A DNA stretch of 64,000 nt from an uncultured Draconibacterium sp. (GCF_963674925.1 NZ_OY771648.1:186001-250000), one strand, 5' to 3'. Shown: positions 8,001 through 17,351, numbered from the stretch's first letter. Notes: generated from the letters alone by a model not told the origin. Numbers and translations are program-made.

Positions 8001-8269
8001 AAACTTTTACGAAATACTGGTTTATACTTATTTAGCTTTTGAAGTTAGGGAATTTTTGGTGTTTGAAGAATGACAGGCATAAAAAACATTTATGACTCAC
8101 GGAAATCACAAACAGGAATGCAAGGAGGAGATTATCGTTTCAAGTAAAAAAAGGAAGAAGATCAAAGTCCGCTAAGATTTATGTATCCGGGAGAGTCAAT
8201 ATTGCGTGCTTTGCGAAAACTTCGCGTCCACTGCGTGAACCTTCTATCTTTTATCTCTATAAGACTTTC
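8001..8269. other. Gene-free region
   Basis: No convincing gene. The part at about 8190-8245 (tttgcgaaaacttcgcgtcc, then actgcgtgaacc) resembles the degenerate spacer sequences seen between convergent units in this phylum. A 25-codon ATG frame at 8070 has no support. Confidence 0.4.
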
Positions 8270-8306
8270 AAAAAAAATCCCGATCTGTCGAGTGACAAAC
8301 CGGGAT
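8270..8306 (-). terminator. Rho-independent terminator of the serine-gene operon
   Basis: On the minus strand ATCCCG (8301-8306) pairs with CGGGAT (8277-8282), followed by seven or more T. It lies downstream of the DUF1015 gene. A second perfect 10-bp hairpin, GGATGTCATC/GATGACATCC at 8331-8340 and 8350-8359, sits between it and the stop codon. Confidence 0.75.
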
Positions 8307-8330
8307 ATAATATTTTTTAGTCCGCAGTAA

Positions 8331-8359
8331 GGATGTCATCTTTTTGAAAGATGACATCC
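8331..8359. terminator. Perfect 10-bp hairpin 3' of the DUF1015 gene
   Basis: Stem GGATGTCATC/GATGACATCC with a nine-base loop, 16 bp after the stop codon. It lacks a strong T run on the minus strand, so it may be an mRNA-end stabiliser rather than a terminator. Confidence 0.5.
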
Positions 8360-8374
8360 TTCGACTTTTAATGT

Positions 8375-9625
8375 TTAATCTAATTTATGAATCACCAAAC
8401 CTGAGCGCAATTTTGGTTCGAACCAGGTTGTTTTAGGTGGCATAATGTTTCCGCTGTCGGCAATGTTAATCAGTTGCTGCATGGAAACCGGGTACAGTGC
8501 AAAGGCTGCTTTCATTTCGCCCGAATCAACACGGCGTTTCAGCTCAGCCAAACCACGAATACCTCCAACAAAATCGATACGTTTTGACGTACGAAGATCT
8601 TTAATATCCAGAATCGGATCGAGCACCTGGTTAGAAAGAATAGTTACATCCAGAATTCCAATCGGGTCTGAATCATCGAAAGTTCCTTCTTTTGCTGTTA
8701 GTTTATACCAGCTTCCGGCCATATAAAGGCTAAACTCGTGTAATGCCGATGGTTTGAAAATTTCAGTTCCCATGTTCTCCACATCGAAACCTTTCGAAAG
8801 CTCAGCAAGGAAATCAATTTCCGACAAACCATTCAAGTCGGTTACTACTCGGTTGTAATCGATAATCTGCAATTGGTTATCAGGGAAATGAACCGCCATA
8901 AAATAATTGTACTCTTCATCGCCTGTATGATTTGAATTCTGCGCTGTTTTTTCGGCACCAATTCGCGCAGCGGCAGCAGTTCGGTGGTGACCGTCGGCCA
9001 CATAAGTAAACGGAACTTTCTCTTCAAAAAGTTGCTCCAGTTTTGCATTTGTTTCGGCATCATCGATGGTCCAGAAATGGTGACCAAATCCGTCTTCGGC
9101 AGTAAAGTCGTAATCGGCAGCTTTGCTTTTTACAATGTTCTCAACAATGGCGTCAATTTCAGCCACGGCTTTATAAGCAAAAAATACCGGTTCGATGTTG
9201 GCGTTCAAATAGCGCGTTAAAACCATGCGGTCTTCCTCTTTCTCCGGACGGGTAAGTTCGTGCTTTTTAATAATGCCGTTTTCATAATCGGCACAAGCTG
9301 CGGCACCTACAATTCCGTATTGGGTAACACCATTCATGGTTTGTGCATAAATATAATATTTGGCCTCAGCATCGCTTTGCAGCCAACCTTTTTCCTGAAA
9401 AGCTTTAAAATTTTCAACGGCTTTGTTATACACCGTTTCAGAGTGAATATCTTCCACTTCCGGGCATTCAATTTCGGCTTTTGTAATACGAAGTAACGAC
9501 TTCTCTTTTCCTTCAGCCATCACAGCTGCTTCTTCCGAATTCATCACGTCGTAAGGAAGACATGCCAGTTCTTCAACAATTTCTTTTTGAGGACGAAGTC
9601 CTTTGAATGGTTTTATTATCGCCAT
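8375..9625 (-). CDS. DUF1015 family protein
   Basis: A 416-residue cytosolic protein of full family length. It opens MAIIKPFKGLRPQKE and PYDVMNSEEA, characteristic of DUF1015. The conserved core includes VADGHHRTAAAARI near 210-225, FMAVHFPDNQLQIIDYNR near 245-265 and MPPKTTWFEPKLRSGL at the C terminus. Biochemical function is not established. In Bacteroidota it commonly sits with serC and serA, as here, where it is last in the minus-strand serine group, so a role linked to serine metabolism is inferred from context. The ATG at 9625 is well placed. Confidence 0.88.
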   Translation of the reverse strand: MAIIKPFKGLRPQKEIVEELACLPYDVMNSEEAAVMAEGKEKSLLRITKAEIECPEVEDIHSETVYNKAVENFKAFQEKGWLQSDAEAKYYIYAQTMNGVTQYGIVGAAACADYENGIIKKHELTRPEKEEDRMVLTRYLNANIEPVFFAYKAVAEIDAIVENIVKSKAADYDFTAEDGFGHHFWTIDDAETNAKLEQLFEEKVPFTYVADGHHRTAAAARIGAEKTAQNSNHTGDEEYNYFMAVHFPDNQLQIIDYNRVVTDLNGLSEIDFLAELSKGFDVENMGTEIFKPSALHEFSLYMAGSWYKLTAKEGTFDDSDPIGILDVTILSNQVLDPILDIKDLRTSKRIDFVGGIRGLAELKRRVDSGEMKAAFALYPVSMQQLINIADSGNIMPPKTTWFEPKLRSGLVIHKLD

Positions 9626-9717
9626 GTTAATTTCTACAGTTAATGTGTTAATGAGTAATTGAGTAAATGCGTAAGCTGCACCTTGTTACCCTAACACAGA
9701 TTTTGAGACAAAAGTAG

Positions 9718-10104
9718 TTATTTATTCAGTTTCCTATTTAAAAATTTCTTGTATCCGGCCGCTAATTTCGATAATTCGGTAAGGTAAGTTCTTGACTCCA
9801 TATATTTCTGTTCATCAATGTAATTTCTTCTGAAGGCTATTGTTGAACAAGCTAAACATTCGCGAATTGAGCCACGCACAATGCGCAAATATCTTAAAGA
9901 CAATGGAATACTCTCACCATATCCTTCCGCAATATTTAGTGAAATTGAAGTAGCTGCCCGGTTCAATTGGCTTCCTAATTCAAACCTTTCTTCTTTGGGA
10001 AACCGGATTATTAAATCGTAAACAAAATCAGTGAAATCGAGTGATTTTTTGTACAACTCCAACGATTCGAAATCGAAGAAACTGGAATGAGGATAATTTT
10101 TCAT
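9718..10104 (-). CDS. Four-helix bundle protein (23S rRNA IVP family)
   Basis: A 128-residue helical protein with the family hallmarks FESLELYKKSLDF near the N terminus, RFPKEERFELGSQLNRAA, and SISLNIAEGYGE in the centre, then a C-terminal helix ending KKFLNRKL. The family is best known from intervening sequences in 23S rRNA genes, but free-standing copies scattered in operons are common in Bacteroidota. Its position between serA and the DUF1015 gene, with about 100-bp gaps either side, looks like a later insertion into the serine operon. Molecular role unknown. Confidence 0.88.
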   Translation of the reverse strand: MKNYPHSSFFDFESLELYKKSLDFTDFVYDLIIRFPKEERFELGSQLNRAATSISLNIAEGYGESIPLSLRYLRIVRGSIRECLACSTIAFRRNYIDEQKYMESRTYLTELSKLAAGYKKFLNRKLNK

Positions 10105-10206
10105 AATAATTGAATTTTAGTATGATCATAAAAGTTACAAAATACAAAGCACTTTTACCAACCAACTTCTTCTCCTCAATCACTCATTCACCAAATTACT
10201 CACTCA

Positions 10207-11133
10207 CTATTTTTCCTTATTCACCTGATGCGTATTATCTCCGTTTTCAAAGAAATCGACAATTTGCTGTGCAGCTGCCAGGCCGGCATTTAAGTTGGCC
10301 TCGGCGGTTTGTGCACCCGCTTTTTTAGGTGTAAAGAAAAATCTTCCGGGGAATTTCTCCACGAATTCAGCTTCACAGTCGGGCGTAAGATCCGACATGT
10401 ATTTTATGCCCGGTTTTTCTTCCATACATTTTACCAGGTCTGACTCGTTGATGACCTCCTTTCGGGCGGTGTTTACCAAAATGCTGCCATCTTTTAAATG
10501 CGCAAGCACTTCGTCACTAACCGACTTAATATGCTCGCCACGTGCCGGAACATGTATAGAAACGATGTCGCTTTTTTCGTAGAGGTCTTCCAACGATTTG
10601 GCAACTTTTAGTCCGATTGCAGCGGCAGCACCTTTACTGTAGCGGGTGTATACAATTACTTTCATTCCCATGGCGCGTGCAATACGGAAAACATTTCGGG
10701 CAACGTAACCAAATCCGTGCAACCCGAGTGTACGGCCACGCATTTCGCCACCTGGTTTTCCCGAGTACATCTCGCGCAAACCCATTATGGCCAAACCAAT
10801 AGCCAACTCTGCAACGGCATTTGCATTTTGTCCGGGCGTGTTCATTACCACGATGTTGTTGGCTGTAGCAGCATCCAAATCAACATTGTCGTAACCGGCA
10901 CCAGCGCGTACTACGATTTTTAGTTTTTTACCGGCGTTTAGTACTTCCTCATCAAACTTATCGCTGCGAATAATGGCTGCATCAACATCGGCAACAGCTT
11001 CCAACAGCTCTTGTTTTTCGGTGTACCTCTCGAGCAATTGAAGCTCGTAACCGGCTTTCTCAAAAATTTTACTGATTTTTTTTACAGCAACCGGGGCAAA
11101 CGGTTTTTCTGTAGCTATTAAGACTTTTCTCAT
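10207..11133 (-). CDS. serA: D-3-phosphoglycerate dehydrogenase-like
   Basis: A 308-residue NAD-dependent 2-hydroxyacid dehydrogenase, probably oxidising 3-phosphoglycerate in the first step of serine synthesis. Seen: a substrate domain at both ends, Rossmann motif GRTLGLHGFGYVARNVFRIA (about 135-155), catalytic Arg in NTARKEVINE, and PDLTPDCEAEF near 260. It lacks the C-terminal ACT domain of classical SerA, so feedback by serine through ACT is not expected. I use ATG 11133; a GTG at 11136 adds one residue. It lies just downstream of serC, separated by a terminator-like hairpin. Confidence 0.85.
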   Translation of the reverse strand: MRKVLIATEKPFAPVAVKKISKIFEKAGYELQLLERYTEKQELLEAVADVDAAIIRSDKFDEEVLNAGKKLKIVVRAGAGYDNVDLDAATANNIVVMNTPGQNANAVAELAIGLAIMGLREMYSGKPGGEMRGRTLGLHGFGYVARNVFRIARAMGMKVIVYTRYSKGAAAAIGLKVAKSLEDLYEKSDIVSIHVPARGEHIKSVSDEVLAHLKDGSILVNTARKEVINESDLVKCMEEKPGIKYMSDLTPDCEAEFVEKFPGRFFFTPKKAGAQTAEANLNAGLAAAQQIVDFFENGDNTHQVNKEK

Positions 11134-11181
11134 CACTCATAAAATTTAGGTTCACCCACGGCAACTTGAAAACAGCGGGTG

Positions 11182-11209
11182 AAAAAAATGCAGGACTACC
11201 GCCCTGCAT
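11182..11209 (-). terminator. Hairpin with T-run between serC and serA
   Basis: On the minus strand ATGCAGGG (11202-11209) pairs with CCTGCAT (11188-11194), followed by a run of T. It can end serC transcripts or attenuate readthrough into serA. Confidence 0.7.
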
Positions 11210-11229
11210 TTCATTTGATTATTTTTTGT

Positions 11230-12297
11230 TTACTTCATTTTTTCAAACTCTTGCATGGCATCCACCAAAGCCTGAATACTTTCAACAGGCATTGCATTGT
11301 AAATTGAAGCCCTGAAACCACCAACTGAGCGGTGTCCTTTTATTCCCAACATACCTTTTGCAGTTGCGAATTCCAGAAACTCTTTCTCAAATTCAGCATA
11401 CTCCGGAGTCATTATAAAAGTTACGTTCATTAACGAACGATCTTCTTTTGCCAAAACCGTACACTGGAACATTTTATTACGATCGATTTCATCGTAAAGA
11501 ACTTTTGCTTTTTCGATGTTCTTTTGCTCCATTGCTTCTACTCCGCCGTTTTCTTTTAACCAGATTAAGGTTTGCAAACAAGCAAAAACAGGAAGTGTTG
11601 ATGGTGTATTGAACATCGATTCTGCTTTAATATGCGTAGTATAATCCAACATTGTTGGAATCGGGCGCTCAACTTTTCCAAGGGCTGCATCCTTTACAAT
11701 TACCAAAGTAGCTCCTGATGGTCCAAGGTTTTTCTGTGCACCTGCATAAATCAAATCGTATTTCGATACATCGATCGGGCGGCTGAAAATATCTGAAGAC
11801 ATATCTGCTACCAAAGGCACATCAACTTCCGGAGTAGGAATTTGTGTTCCGTAAATCGTGTTATTTGATGTATAATGGAAATAACTAACATCCGATGGTA
11901 CTTCGTAACCTTTTGGAATGTAGTTATAAATGGTGTCGGCCGATGAAGCAACTTCAACTACCTCGCCAAGAAATTTTGCTTCTTTAATGGCTTTTTTCGA
12001 CCATGCACCTGTATTTAAATATGCTGCTTTTTTATCCATTAAGTTGTATGGAGCCATTAAAAACTGTGTGCTGGCACCACCTTGCAAGAAAAGAACCGAA
12101 TATCCTTCCGGCACTTTAAGTAATTCTTTTACCAAAGCAACTGCCTCGTCCATAACAGCAACAAACTCTTTACTACGGTGCGAAACTTCCATTACAGAAA
12201 GTCCGGTTCCGGCAAAGTTCATCACAGCCTCAGCAGTTTTTTCCTTTGTAAATTCCGGCAGAATTGAAGGTCCTGCGTAAAAATTGTGCTTCTTCAT
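11230..12297 (-). CDS. serC: Phosphoserine aminotransferase
   Basis: 355 residues from the ATG at 12297 (MKKHNFYAGPSILP); an upstream in-frame ATG at 12309 adds four residues that homologues lack. A PLP-dependent class V aminotransferase that converts 3-phosphohydroxypyruvate and glutamate to phosphoserine. Motifs: FLQGGASTQF near 75, the PLP lysine in AGAQKNLGPSG, and a C-terminal KGHRSVGGFRASIYNAMP. Full length. First gene of the minus-strand serine group with serA downstream, so the two catalyse consecutive pathway steps. Confidence 0.95.
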   Translation of the reverse strand: MKKHNFYAGPSILPEFTKEKTAEAVMNFAGTGLSVMEVSHRSKEFVAVMDEAVALVKELLKVPEGYSVLFLQGGASTQFLMAPYNLMDKKAAYLNTGAWSKKAIKEAKFLGEVVEVASSADTIYNYIPKGYEVPSDVSYFHYTSNNTIYGTQIPTPEVDVPLVADMSSDIFSRPIDVSKYDLIYAGAQKNLGPSGATLVIVKDAALGKVERPIPTMLDYTTHIKAESMFNTPSTLPVFACLQTLIWLKENGGVEAMEQKNIEKAKVLYDEIDRNKMFQCTVLAKEDRSLMNVTFIMTPEYAEFEKEFLEFATAKGMLGIKGHRSVGGFRASIYNAMPVESIQALVDAMQEFEKMK

Positions 12298-12760
12298 ATA
12301 ATACAACAATTAAGGTGAGTAATTAAATTTTTTACCTTTTAAACACCACTATAAAGTTCATGAATAGTGATTGTTTAGCCGATGAGAAAAATCAAGTTTA
12401 TTTTATTTTTATGAGTTTTAAAACACTGATTAACAACACAAAAACAGATGATTAATATCATTTCCACTGTCTCCCTGACGTTAACGTTGTCGGTATCAAT
12501 CTGTTATTTCATACAAAAATATCTTATTCCAATCAACAAAACCATGTTTTGCCCAATAAATGATTTTTTCGGTGTAATATTTAAAAAGAATTTAAATAGA
12601 AGGCGAATTAAAGATATAGAATGATGAATATCGATTAACGATTGTTGATTGTTGATTGAACCAAAGTGATTACTCATTTATACAAAAGCGCATCAGGTAT
12701 CGTAAATATCAATATGGGTGTAGAATGAATTCAGGGATTCAAAATTTTTGTAGAAAAAAA
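12298..12760. other. Intergenic region upstream of serC
   Basis: About 460 bp without a gene. On the minus strand a TATTTTTG box (complement of 12514-12521) fits the Bacteroidota -7 element and could be a serC promoter with a long leader. A tandem ttgttgattgttgattg stretch lies near 12645. Confidence 0.35.
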
Positions 12761-12783
12761 GCCGCCTGCAAATTACAGACGGC
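12754..12783 (-). terminator. Rho-independent terminator of gcvT
   Basis: On the minus strand GCCGTCTG (12776-12783) pairs with CAGGCGGC (12761-12768) around a seven-base loop, followed by seven T. It sits 28 bp after the gcvT stop. Confidence 0.85.
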
Positions 12784-12810
12784 CAAGTTTAGTTCGATTT
12801 GTTTTATTGG

Positions 12811-13896
12811 TTAGATAAAAGGCAGTTTTACAATTTCTGCAGGAATTACTTTATTACGGATTTTCACAAAAATACCGGTTCCAAAAGCCGAGTATTCTTT
12901 GGCAACATATCCCATTCCAATTCCTTTATTTAAAACCGGCGACATCGTTCCCGAAGTTACCTCGCCAATTGTTTCGCCATCTGAATTTACCAGTTCGTAT
13001 CCATGGCGCGGAATCCCTCTTCCGGTAAGCACAAAACCACGCAATCTGCGGGTAACACCTTCGTTTTTCTGCATGGTTAAAAATTCGCGATCGATAAATT
13101 TACGACCGTTATTGAATTTGGTAATCCATCCCAATCCGGCTTCCAGCGGAGAAGTTGTATCGTCGATATCATTTCCGTAAAGGCAATATCCCATTTCCAA
13201 ACGAAGTGTATCGCGGGCTGCCAAACCTATTGGTTTAATACCTGCTTCGGCACCGGCCTCAAAAATGGCTTCCCAGATTTGCTCGGCCACATCGTTTCTG
13301 AAGTATAACTCGAAACCACCTGCTCCGGTGTAACCTGTTGCTGAAATGATCACCTCATCAACTCCGGCAAATTTATCGGTAACAAAAGTGTAGAATTTTA
13401 TTTCTGAAAGATTTACATCGGTTAATTTTTGGAGTACCTCGGTTGCTTTTGGCCCTTGAATAGCCAACTGGCTGATTTCATCTGAAGCATTCTCCAGTTC
13501 AGCGCCAATCTCTTTATTCTGCTGAACCACCCAGTTCCAGTCTTTTTCAATATTGGCAGCGTTAACTACCAGCATATATTTTTCCGGCTCGTAGTAATAC
13601 ACCAACAGGTCGTCAACAATTCCGCCTTTACCGTTCGGGAAACAGCTGTATTGTGCTTGCCCTTGTGTAAGAATCCGTGGATCGTTTGATGTAATTTTGG
13701 CTACCAGATCCAGAGCTTTTGGGCCTTTTACCCAAAATTCGCCCATGTGTGATACGTCAAAAACACCAACGCTTTCGCGCACGGTCATGTGTTCATCTTT
13801 TATGCCACTATATTCAATGGGCATTTCGTACCCGGCGAATTCCACCATTTTGGCGCCCAGTGTTTTGTGTATCGAATTAAATGCAGTTGTTTTCAT
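12811..13896 (-). CDS. gcvT: Aminomethyltransferase, glycine cleavage T protein
   Basis: A 361-residue enzyme that transfers the aminomethyl carbon from the lipoylated H protein to tetrahydrofolate. It has the GcvT fold from MVEFAGYEMPIEY, FDVSHMGEFWVKGP and NDPRILTQGQAQYSCFPN through LAIQGPKA and SATGYTGAGGFELY to the C-terminal barrel domain (GEVTSGTMSPVLNKGIGMGYV). Full length. It stands alone with its own terminator; the H and P genes are not in this window. Its neighbour serC suggests only loose one-carbon/serine clustering. No glycine riboswitch is apparent upstream. Confidence 0.95.
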   Translation of the reverse strand: MKTTAFNSIHKTLGAKMVEFAGYEMPIEYSGIKDEHMTVRESVGVFDVSHMGEFWVKGPKALDLVAKITSNDPRILTQGQAQYSCFPNGKGGIVDDLLVYYYEPEKYMLVVNAANIEKDWNWVVQQNKEIGAELENASDEISQLAIQGPKATEVLQKLTDVNLSEIKFYTFVTDKFAGVDEVIISATGYTGAGGFELYFRNDVAEQIWEAIFEAGAEAGIKPIGLAARDTLRLEMGYCLYGNDIDDTTSPLEAGLGWITKFNNGRKFIDREFLTMQKNEGVTRRLRGFVLTGRGIPRHGYELVNSDGETIGEVTSGTMSPVLNKGIGMGYVAKEYSAFGTGIFVKIRNKVIPAEIVKLPFI

Positions 13897-14073
13897 CTTA
13901 ATTTTTCAGTTATTAACGGATTCATCCTGTTTCGCAAACCGTTATTCTTCGAAGTATGATATCGTAGAGCAAAACTATGTATTCAAAAACGGTACAAATA
14001 TGAATTTTATCAGCAACAGCACAAAAAGCTTTCCCGATTATTTTACTAAATTGCTGGCCGCAATCATAAAAAA

Positions 14074-14418
14074 ATGGACAACACATTTCAACACATCGAT
14101 CCATCTCAGATCGAATCACTTGCAGGTGGCGACACAGAGTTTATCAAAGAGATGGCTGAAATTTTTCTGGAACAAATTAATGAGTTCGTGACGAACATGA
14201 GTTCATACCTACAAGAAAAGGACTGGGAAAAACTGGCACGCGAGGCACACACCGCAAAATCTTCGGCAATGACATTTGGAATGGAAGGTACGGGAACTTT
14301 GCTAAAAAATATCCAATTGGAATGCGAGGCCGGGAACCTGAATGATGTTCCGAAAATGGTTGAGGATGCAATCAGTCAACTAAAGGCTGCCACTCCTGAA
14401 GTGAAAAAATTAAAGTAA
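14074..14418 (+). CDS. HPt domain phosphotransfer protein
   Basis: A 114-residue single-domain histidine phosphotransfer protein. The phosphorylatable histidine is His59 in AREAHTAKSSAMTFGM, the standard HPt signature, in a predicted four-helix bundle. It shuttles phosphoryl groups between a hybrid kinase and a response regulator, neither of which is adjacent. It is transcribed divergently from gcvT and convergently with clpB, sharing a terminator with the latter. Confidence 0.9.
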   Translation: MDNTFQHIDPSQIESLAGGDTEFIKEMAEIFLEQINEFVTNMSSYLQEKDWEKLAREAHTAKSSAMTFGMEGTGTLLKNIQLECEAGNLNDVPKMVEDAISQLKAATPEVKKLK

Positions 14419-14425
14419 AAAGAAA

Positions 14426-14447
14426 ACGGCTCCCTAATGAGAGCCGT
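14426..14447. terminator. Bidirectional terminator between the HPt gene and clpB
   Basis: A perfect stem ACGGCTC/GAGCCGT with an eight-base loop, A-rich on the left and T-rich on the right, placed between two convergent stop codons. Confidence 0.8.
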
Positions 14448-14469
14448 CTTTAATATATAGTACGGTATT

Positions 14470-17058
14470 TTAATTGTTGAAAATCAAGGAATCATTCTCA
14501 TAATCGATTATAATCGGTTTCGACTTATCGACTTTACCCGAAAGTATCCGTTTCGACAATTCATTCAATACGTATTTCTGAAGTACACGTTTTACCGGAC
14601 GAGCTCCAAAATGCGGATCGTAACCAACTCCCGACAACCACTCGTTTGCTTTTTCGCTTAGCTCTATTTTCAGATCACTTGAAGACAAACGTTTTACGAT
14701 CTGTTCAAACTGCACGTGCACGATCTTTTTTATGTCTTCTTTCGATAGCGGTGTAAATACAATGGTTTCATCAATACGGTTTAAGAACTCGGGACGGATG
14801 GTTTTTCGCAACATTTCCAGCAACTGGTTGCGTGTTTTCTCCAACACCTGAAATTCATTCGAGTCATTCATGGTTTCGTAATTCTCCTGAATAATATGCG
14901 ATCCCAGGTTCGATGTCATTATAATAATGGTATTCTTAAAGTTTACTGTGCGGCCTTTATTATCGGTTAACCGCCCATCATCCAAAACCTGAAGCAACAC
15001 ATTATATACATCGGGGTGTGCTTTCTCAATCTCGTCGAAAAGGACTACCGAATAGGGCTTGTGGCGCACAGCCTCTGTTAACTGACCACCTTCGTCGTAA
15101 CCGACGTATCCCGGAGGCGAACCGATCAAACGGGTTACCGAGAATTTCTCCTGGTATTCCGACATGTCGATACGCGTAATCATATTCTCGTCGTTAAACA
15201 GGTATTCGGCCAGCGCTTTTGCCAACTCCGTTTTACCAACCCCGGTTGTTCCCAGAAAGATGAACGATCCGATCGGACGTTTTTCGTCCTGCAAACCGGC
15301 ACGACTACGGCGCACTGCATCTGAGATTGCGACAATCGCTTCGTCCTGACCAATTACCCGGTTATGTAATTCGTCTTCCATGTGCAGTAACTTTTCGCGT
15401 TCGCTCTGCAACATTTTCGAAACCGGAATACCGGTCCAGCGGGCCACAACCTCGGCAATATCTTCCGTGTCAACCTCTTCTTTAATCAGGTTTTCACCTT
15501 TTTTCATTTCCTCCAGCTCGGACTGCAGCTTTTCAATTTCGGCCTCCACCTCTTTTACTTTACCGTAGCGCAACTCGGCCACCCGTCCATAATCCCCCTC
15601 ACGCTCGGCTTGTTCAGCTTCAAACTTGTACGTTTCAATCTCTTCTTTCTTTTTCTGAATGGCTTCAATTGCCGATTTCTCTGATTGCCACCTGGCACGA
15701 AGCTGTGATTGTTCCTCTTTCAGATTCGAAATTTCCTTATTTAGTGAATTGAGTTTTTTTGTATCGTTTTCACGTTTTATCGCCTCGCGTTCAATCTCCA
15801 GCTGTTTCACCCTACGCTGAATTTCATCCAGTTCCTCGGGAACCGAATCAATTTCCAGACGCAATTTTGCAGCAGCTTCATCCATTAAATCGATGGCTTT
15901 ATCGGGTAAAAACCGATCGGAAATATATCGCTGCGACAATTCAACCGACGCGATAATAGCATCATCTTTAATTTGTACTTTATGGTGATTTTCGTATTTC
16001 TCCTTAATACCGCGCAAAATAGAAATGGCACTTAAAGTATCCGGCTCATCAACATGTACGATTTGGAAACGGCGCTCCAGCGCTTTGTCTTTTTCGAAAT
16101 ATTTTTGATACTCGGCCAACGTTGTTGCTCCAACGGCACGCAATTCGCCACGTGCAAGTGCAGGTTTTAAAATGTTGGCAGCATCCATCGCTCCTTCGCC
16201 TTTTCCAGCTCCAACAAGCGTATGAATTTCGTCGATAAACAGAATTACCTCATCATTCGATTGAACGACTTCGTTAACCACTGCTTTTAAGCGCTCCTCA
16301 AACTCGCCTTTGTATTTTGCCCCGGCAACCAACGCCCCCATATCCAGCGAAAATACCTGTTTCGATTTCAGGTTTTCGGGCACGTCACCACGAACAATAC
16401 GGTGCGCCAGTCCTTCGGCTATTGCAGTTTTTCCGGTTCCCGGCTCACCCAGCAATATCGGGTTGTTTTTTGTACGGCGCGAAAGTATCTGCAAAATCCG
16501 GCGGATTTCATCATCACGGCCAATAACCGGATCGAGTTTCCCTGAGCGGGCGCGTTCGTTCAGGTTTATAGCAAAACGATTTAAGGAATTGAATTTATCC
16601 TCTGCCGTCTGGCTGTCAACTTTCGATCCTTTCCGTAATTCTTCAACGGCCAGCTTCAGCTCTTTTTTTGCAATGCCATTGTCCTTCATCAAACGGCTGG
16701 TATTATCCTTTACTTCGAGCAGCGCCATTAAAATGTGCTCAACCGAAACATACTGGTCGCCCATTTCCTGGGCCAGGCCAAGTGCTTTTTGCAAAGCTTG
16801 ATTCGCACCGGAAGAAAGGTACTGCTCAGCTCCGGAAACTTTTGGATAAGATTGAATTATCTGATCGAGTGCCTGTGTGAAAATGGCAATGTTAACATCC
16901 AGTTTTTTTAGTAAAAACCCGGTAACATTCTCGGCAGAATGAAGTACTCCGCGAAGAATATGACCGGTTTCAATTGCCTGTTGGTTGTTTCCCTGGGCAA
17001 TTTGAAAAGCCTGTTGAATGGCTTCCTGCGATTTTATGGTGAAATTATTAAAGTTCAT
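14470..17058 (-). CDS. clpB: ATP-dependent chaperone ClpB
   Basis: 862 residues from the ATG at 17058 (MNFNNFTIKSQEA). The frame stays open 54 codons further upstream, but that extension is not ClpB-like and would overlap the repeat-element terminator. Domains: Clp N domain (about 1-145), AAA+ 1 with GEPGTGKTAIAEG, the coiled-coil middle domain (about 400-530), AAA+ 2 with GTTGVGKTELAKAL, and the C-terminal ClpB small domain. It resolubilises protein aggregates with DnaK. No typical CIRCE element was seen. Two tandem small-RNA-like repeats lie upstream on the same strand. Confidence 0.96.
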   Translation of the reverse strand: MNFNNFTIKSQEAIQQAFQIAQGNNQQAIETGHILRGVLHSAENVTGFLLKKLDVNIAIFTQALDQIIQSYPKVSGAEQYLSSGANQALQKALGLAQEMGDQYVSVEHILMALLEVKDNTSRLMKDNGIAKKELKLAVEELRKGSKVDSQTAEDKFNSLNRFAINLNERARSGKLDPVIGRDDEIRRILQILSRRTKNNPILLGEPGTGKTAIAEGLAHRIVRGDVPENLKSKQVFSLDMGALVAGAKYKGEFEERLKAVVNEVVQSNDEVILFIDEIHTLVGAGKGEGAMDAANILKPALARGELRAVGATTLAEYQKYFEKDKALERRFQIVHVDEPDTLSAISILRGIKEKYENHHKVQIKDDAIIASVELSQRYISDRFLPDKAIDLMDEAAAKLRLEIDSVPEELDEIQRRVKQLEIEREAIKRENDTKKLNSLNKEISNLKEEQSQLRARWQSEKSAIEAIQKKKEEIETYKFEAEQAEREGDYGRVAELRYGKVKEVEAEIEKLQSELEEMKKGENLIKEEVDTEDIAEVVARWTGIPVSKMLQSEREKLLHMEDELHNRVIGQDEAIVAISDAVRRSRAGLQDEKRPIGSFIFLGTTGVGKTELAKALAEYLFNDENMITRIDMSEYQEKFSVTRLIGSPPGYVGYDEGGQLTEAVRHKPYSVVLFDEIEKAHPDVYNVLLQVLDDGRLTDNKGRTVNFKNTIIIMTSNLGSHIIQENYETMNDSNEFQVLEKTRNQLLEMLRKTIRPEFLNRIDETIVFTPLSKEDIKKIVHVQFEQIVKRLSSSDLKIELSEKANEWLSGVGYDPHFGARPVKRVLQKYVLNELSKRILSGKVDKSKPIIIDYENDSLIFNN

Positions 17059-17203
17059 GGCTTTATGTATTAAAATTCGAGAATACACGAAACAACATTC
17101 AAGCCATAACCAACTGACAGACAGAATGTCACAACAAAAGAAAATATGCAGTAAGAATTTCAGAAAAGTGGAAATTTGTATGAAAAAGTGGCAGATTTGG
17201 GCA

Positions 17204-17292
17204 TAAAAAAACAGAGACAATCAACATTATCTCTGTTTCCTAACCTAACCAAATCTATTTCTATGAAAAAAACACTTAAACTATTCAAATCT
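17204..17292 (-). ncRNA. Candidate small RNA A
   Basis: Read on the minus strand, TATTTTTG (complement of 17299-17306) fits the TAnnTTTG promoter box. About 85 nt downstream a TCTCTGTT hairpin is followed by seven T. That gives a compact promoter-to-terminator unit with no gene inside and a GGTTAGGTTAGG motif in the middle. The exact 5' end is inferred. Confidence 0.4.
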
Positions 17293-17351
17293 ATGCTACA
17301 AAAATACGGTGTATTTTAGTTAACGCGTATCAACGGAAGTTAAAGAATGTT
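17204..17351 (-). repeat. ~150-bp direct repeat, copy A, upstream of clpB
   Basis: Near-identical to 17425-17575. It contains, in plus-strand order, an AACAGAGA/TCTCTGTT hairpin, CCTAACCTAACCAAATCTAT, an 18-codon ATG frame, a TACGG stretch and the conserved block AACGCGTATCAACGGAAGTT then AAAGAATGTT. One-base indels in the frame are compensated, so the peptide changes while the nucleotides stay, which argues for RNA or DNA function. Confidence 0.85.

Noticed and set aside
17059..17220. 54-codon N-terminal extension of ClpB
   Set aside because: ClpB proteins start with the MNFNNFTIKSQEA-type sequence at 17058. The extension is unlike any Clp N terminus and overlaps the repeat-element terminator.
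17264..17320. 18-codon plus-strand peptides in the duplicated elements
   Set aside because: The two copies differ by compensating indels that change most of the middle residues while the nucleotides stay conserved, so protein coding is unlikely.
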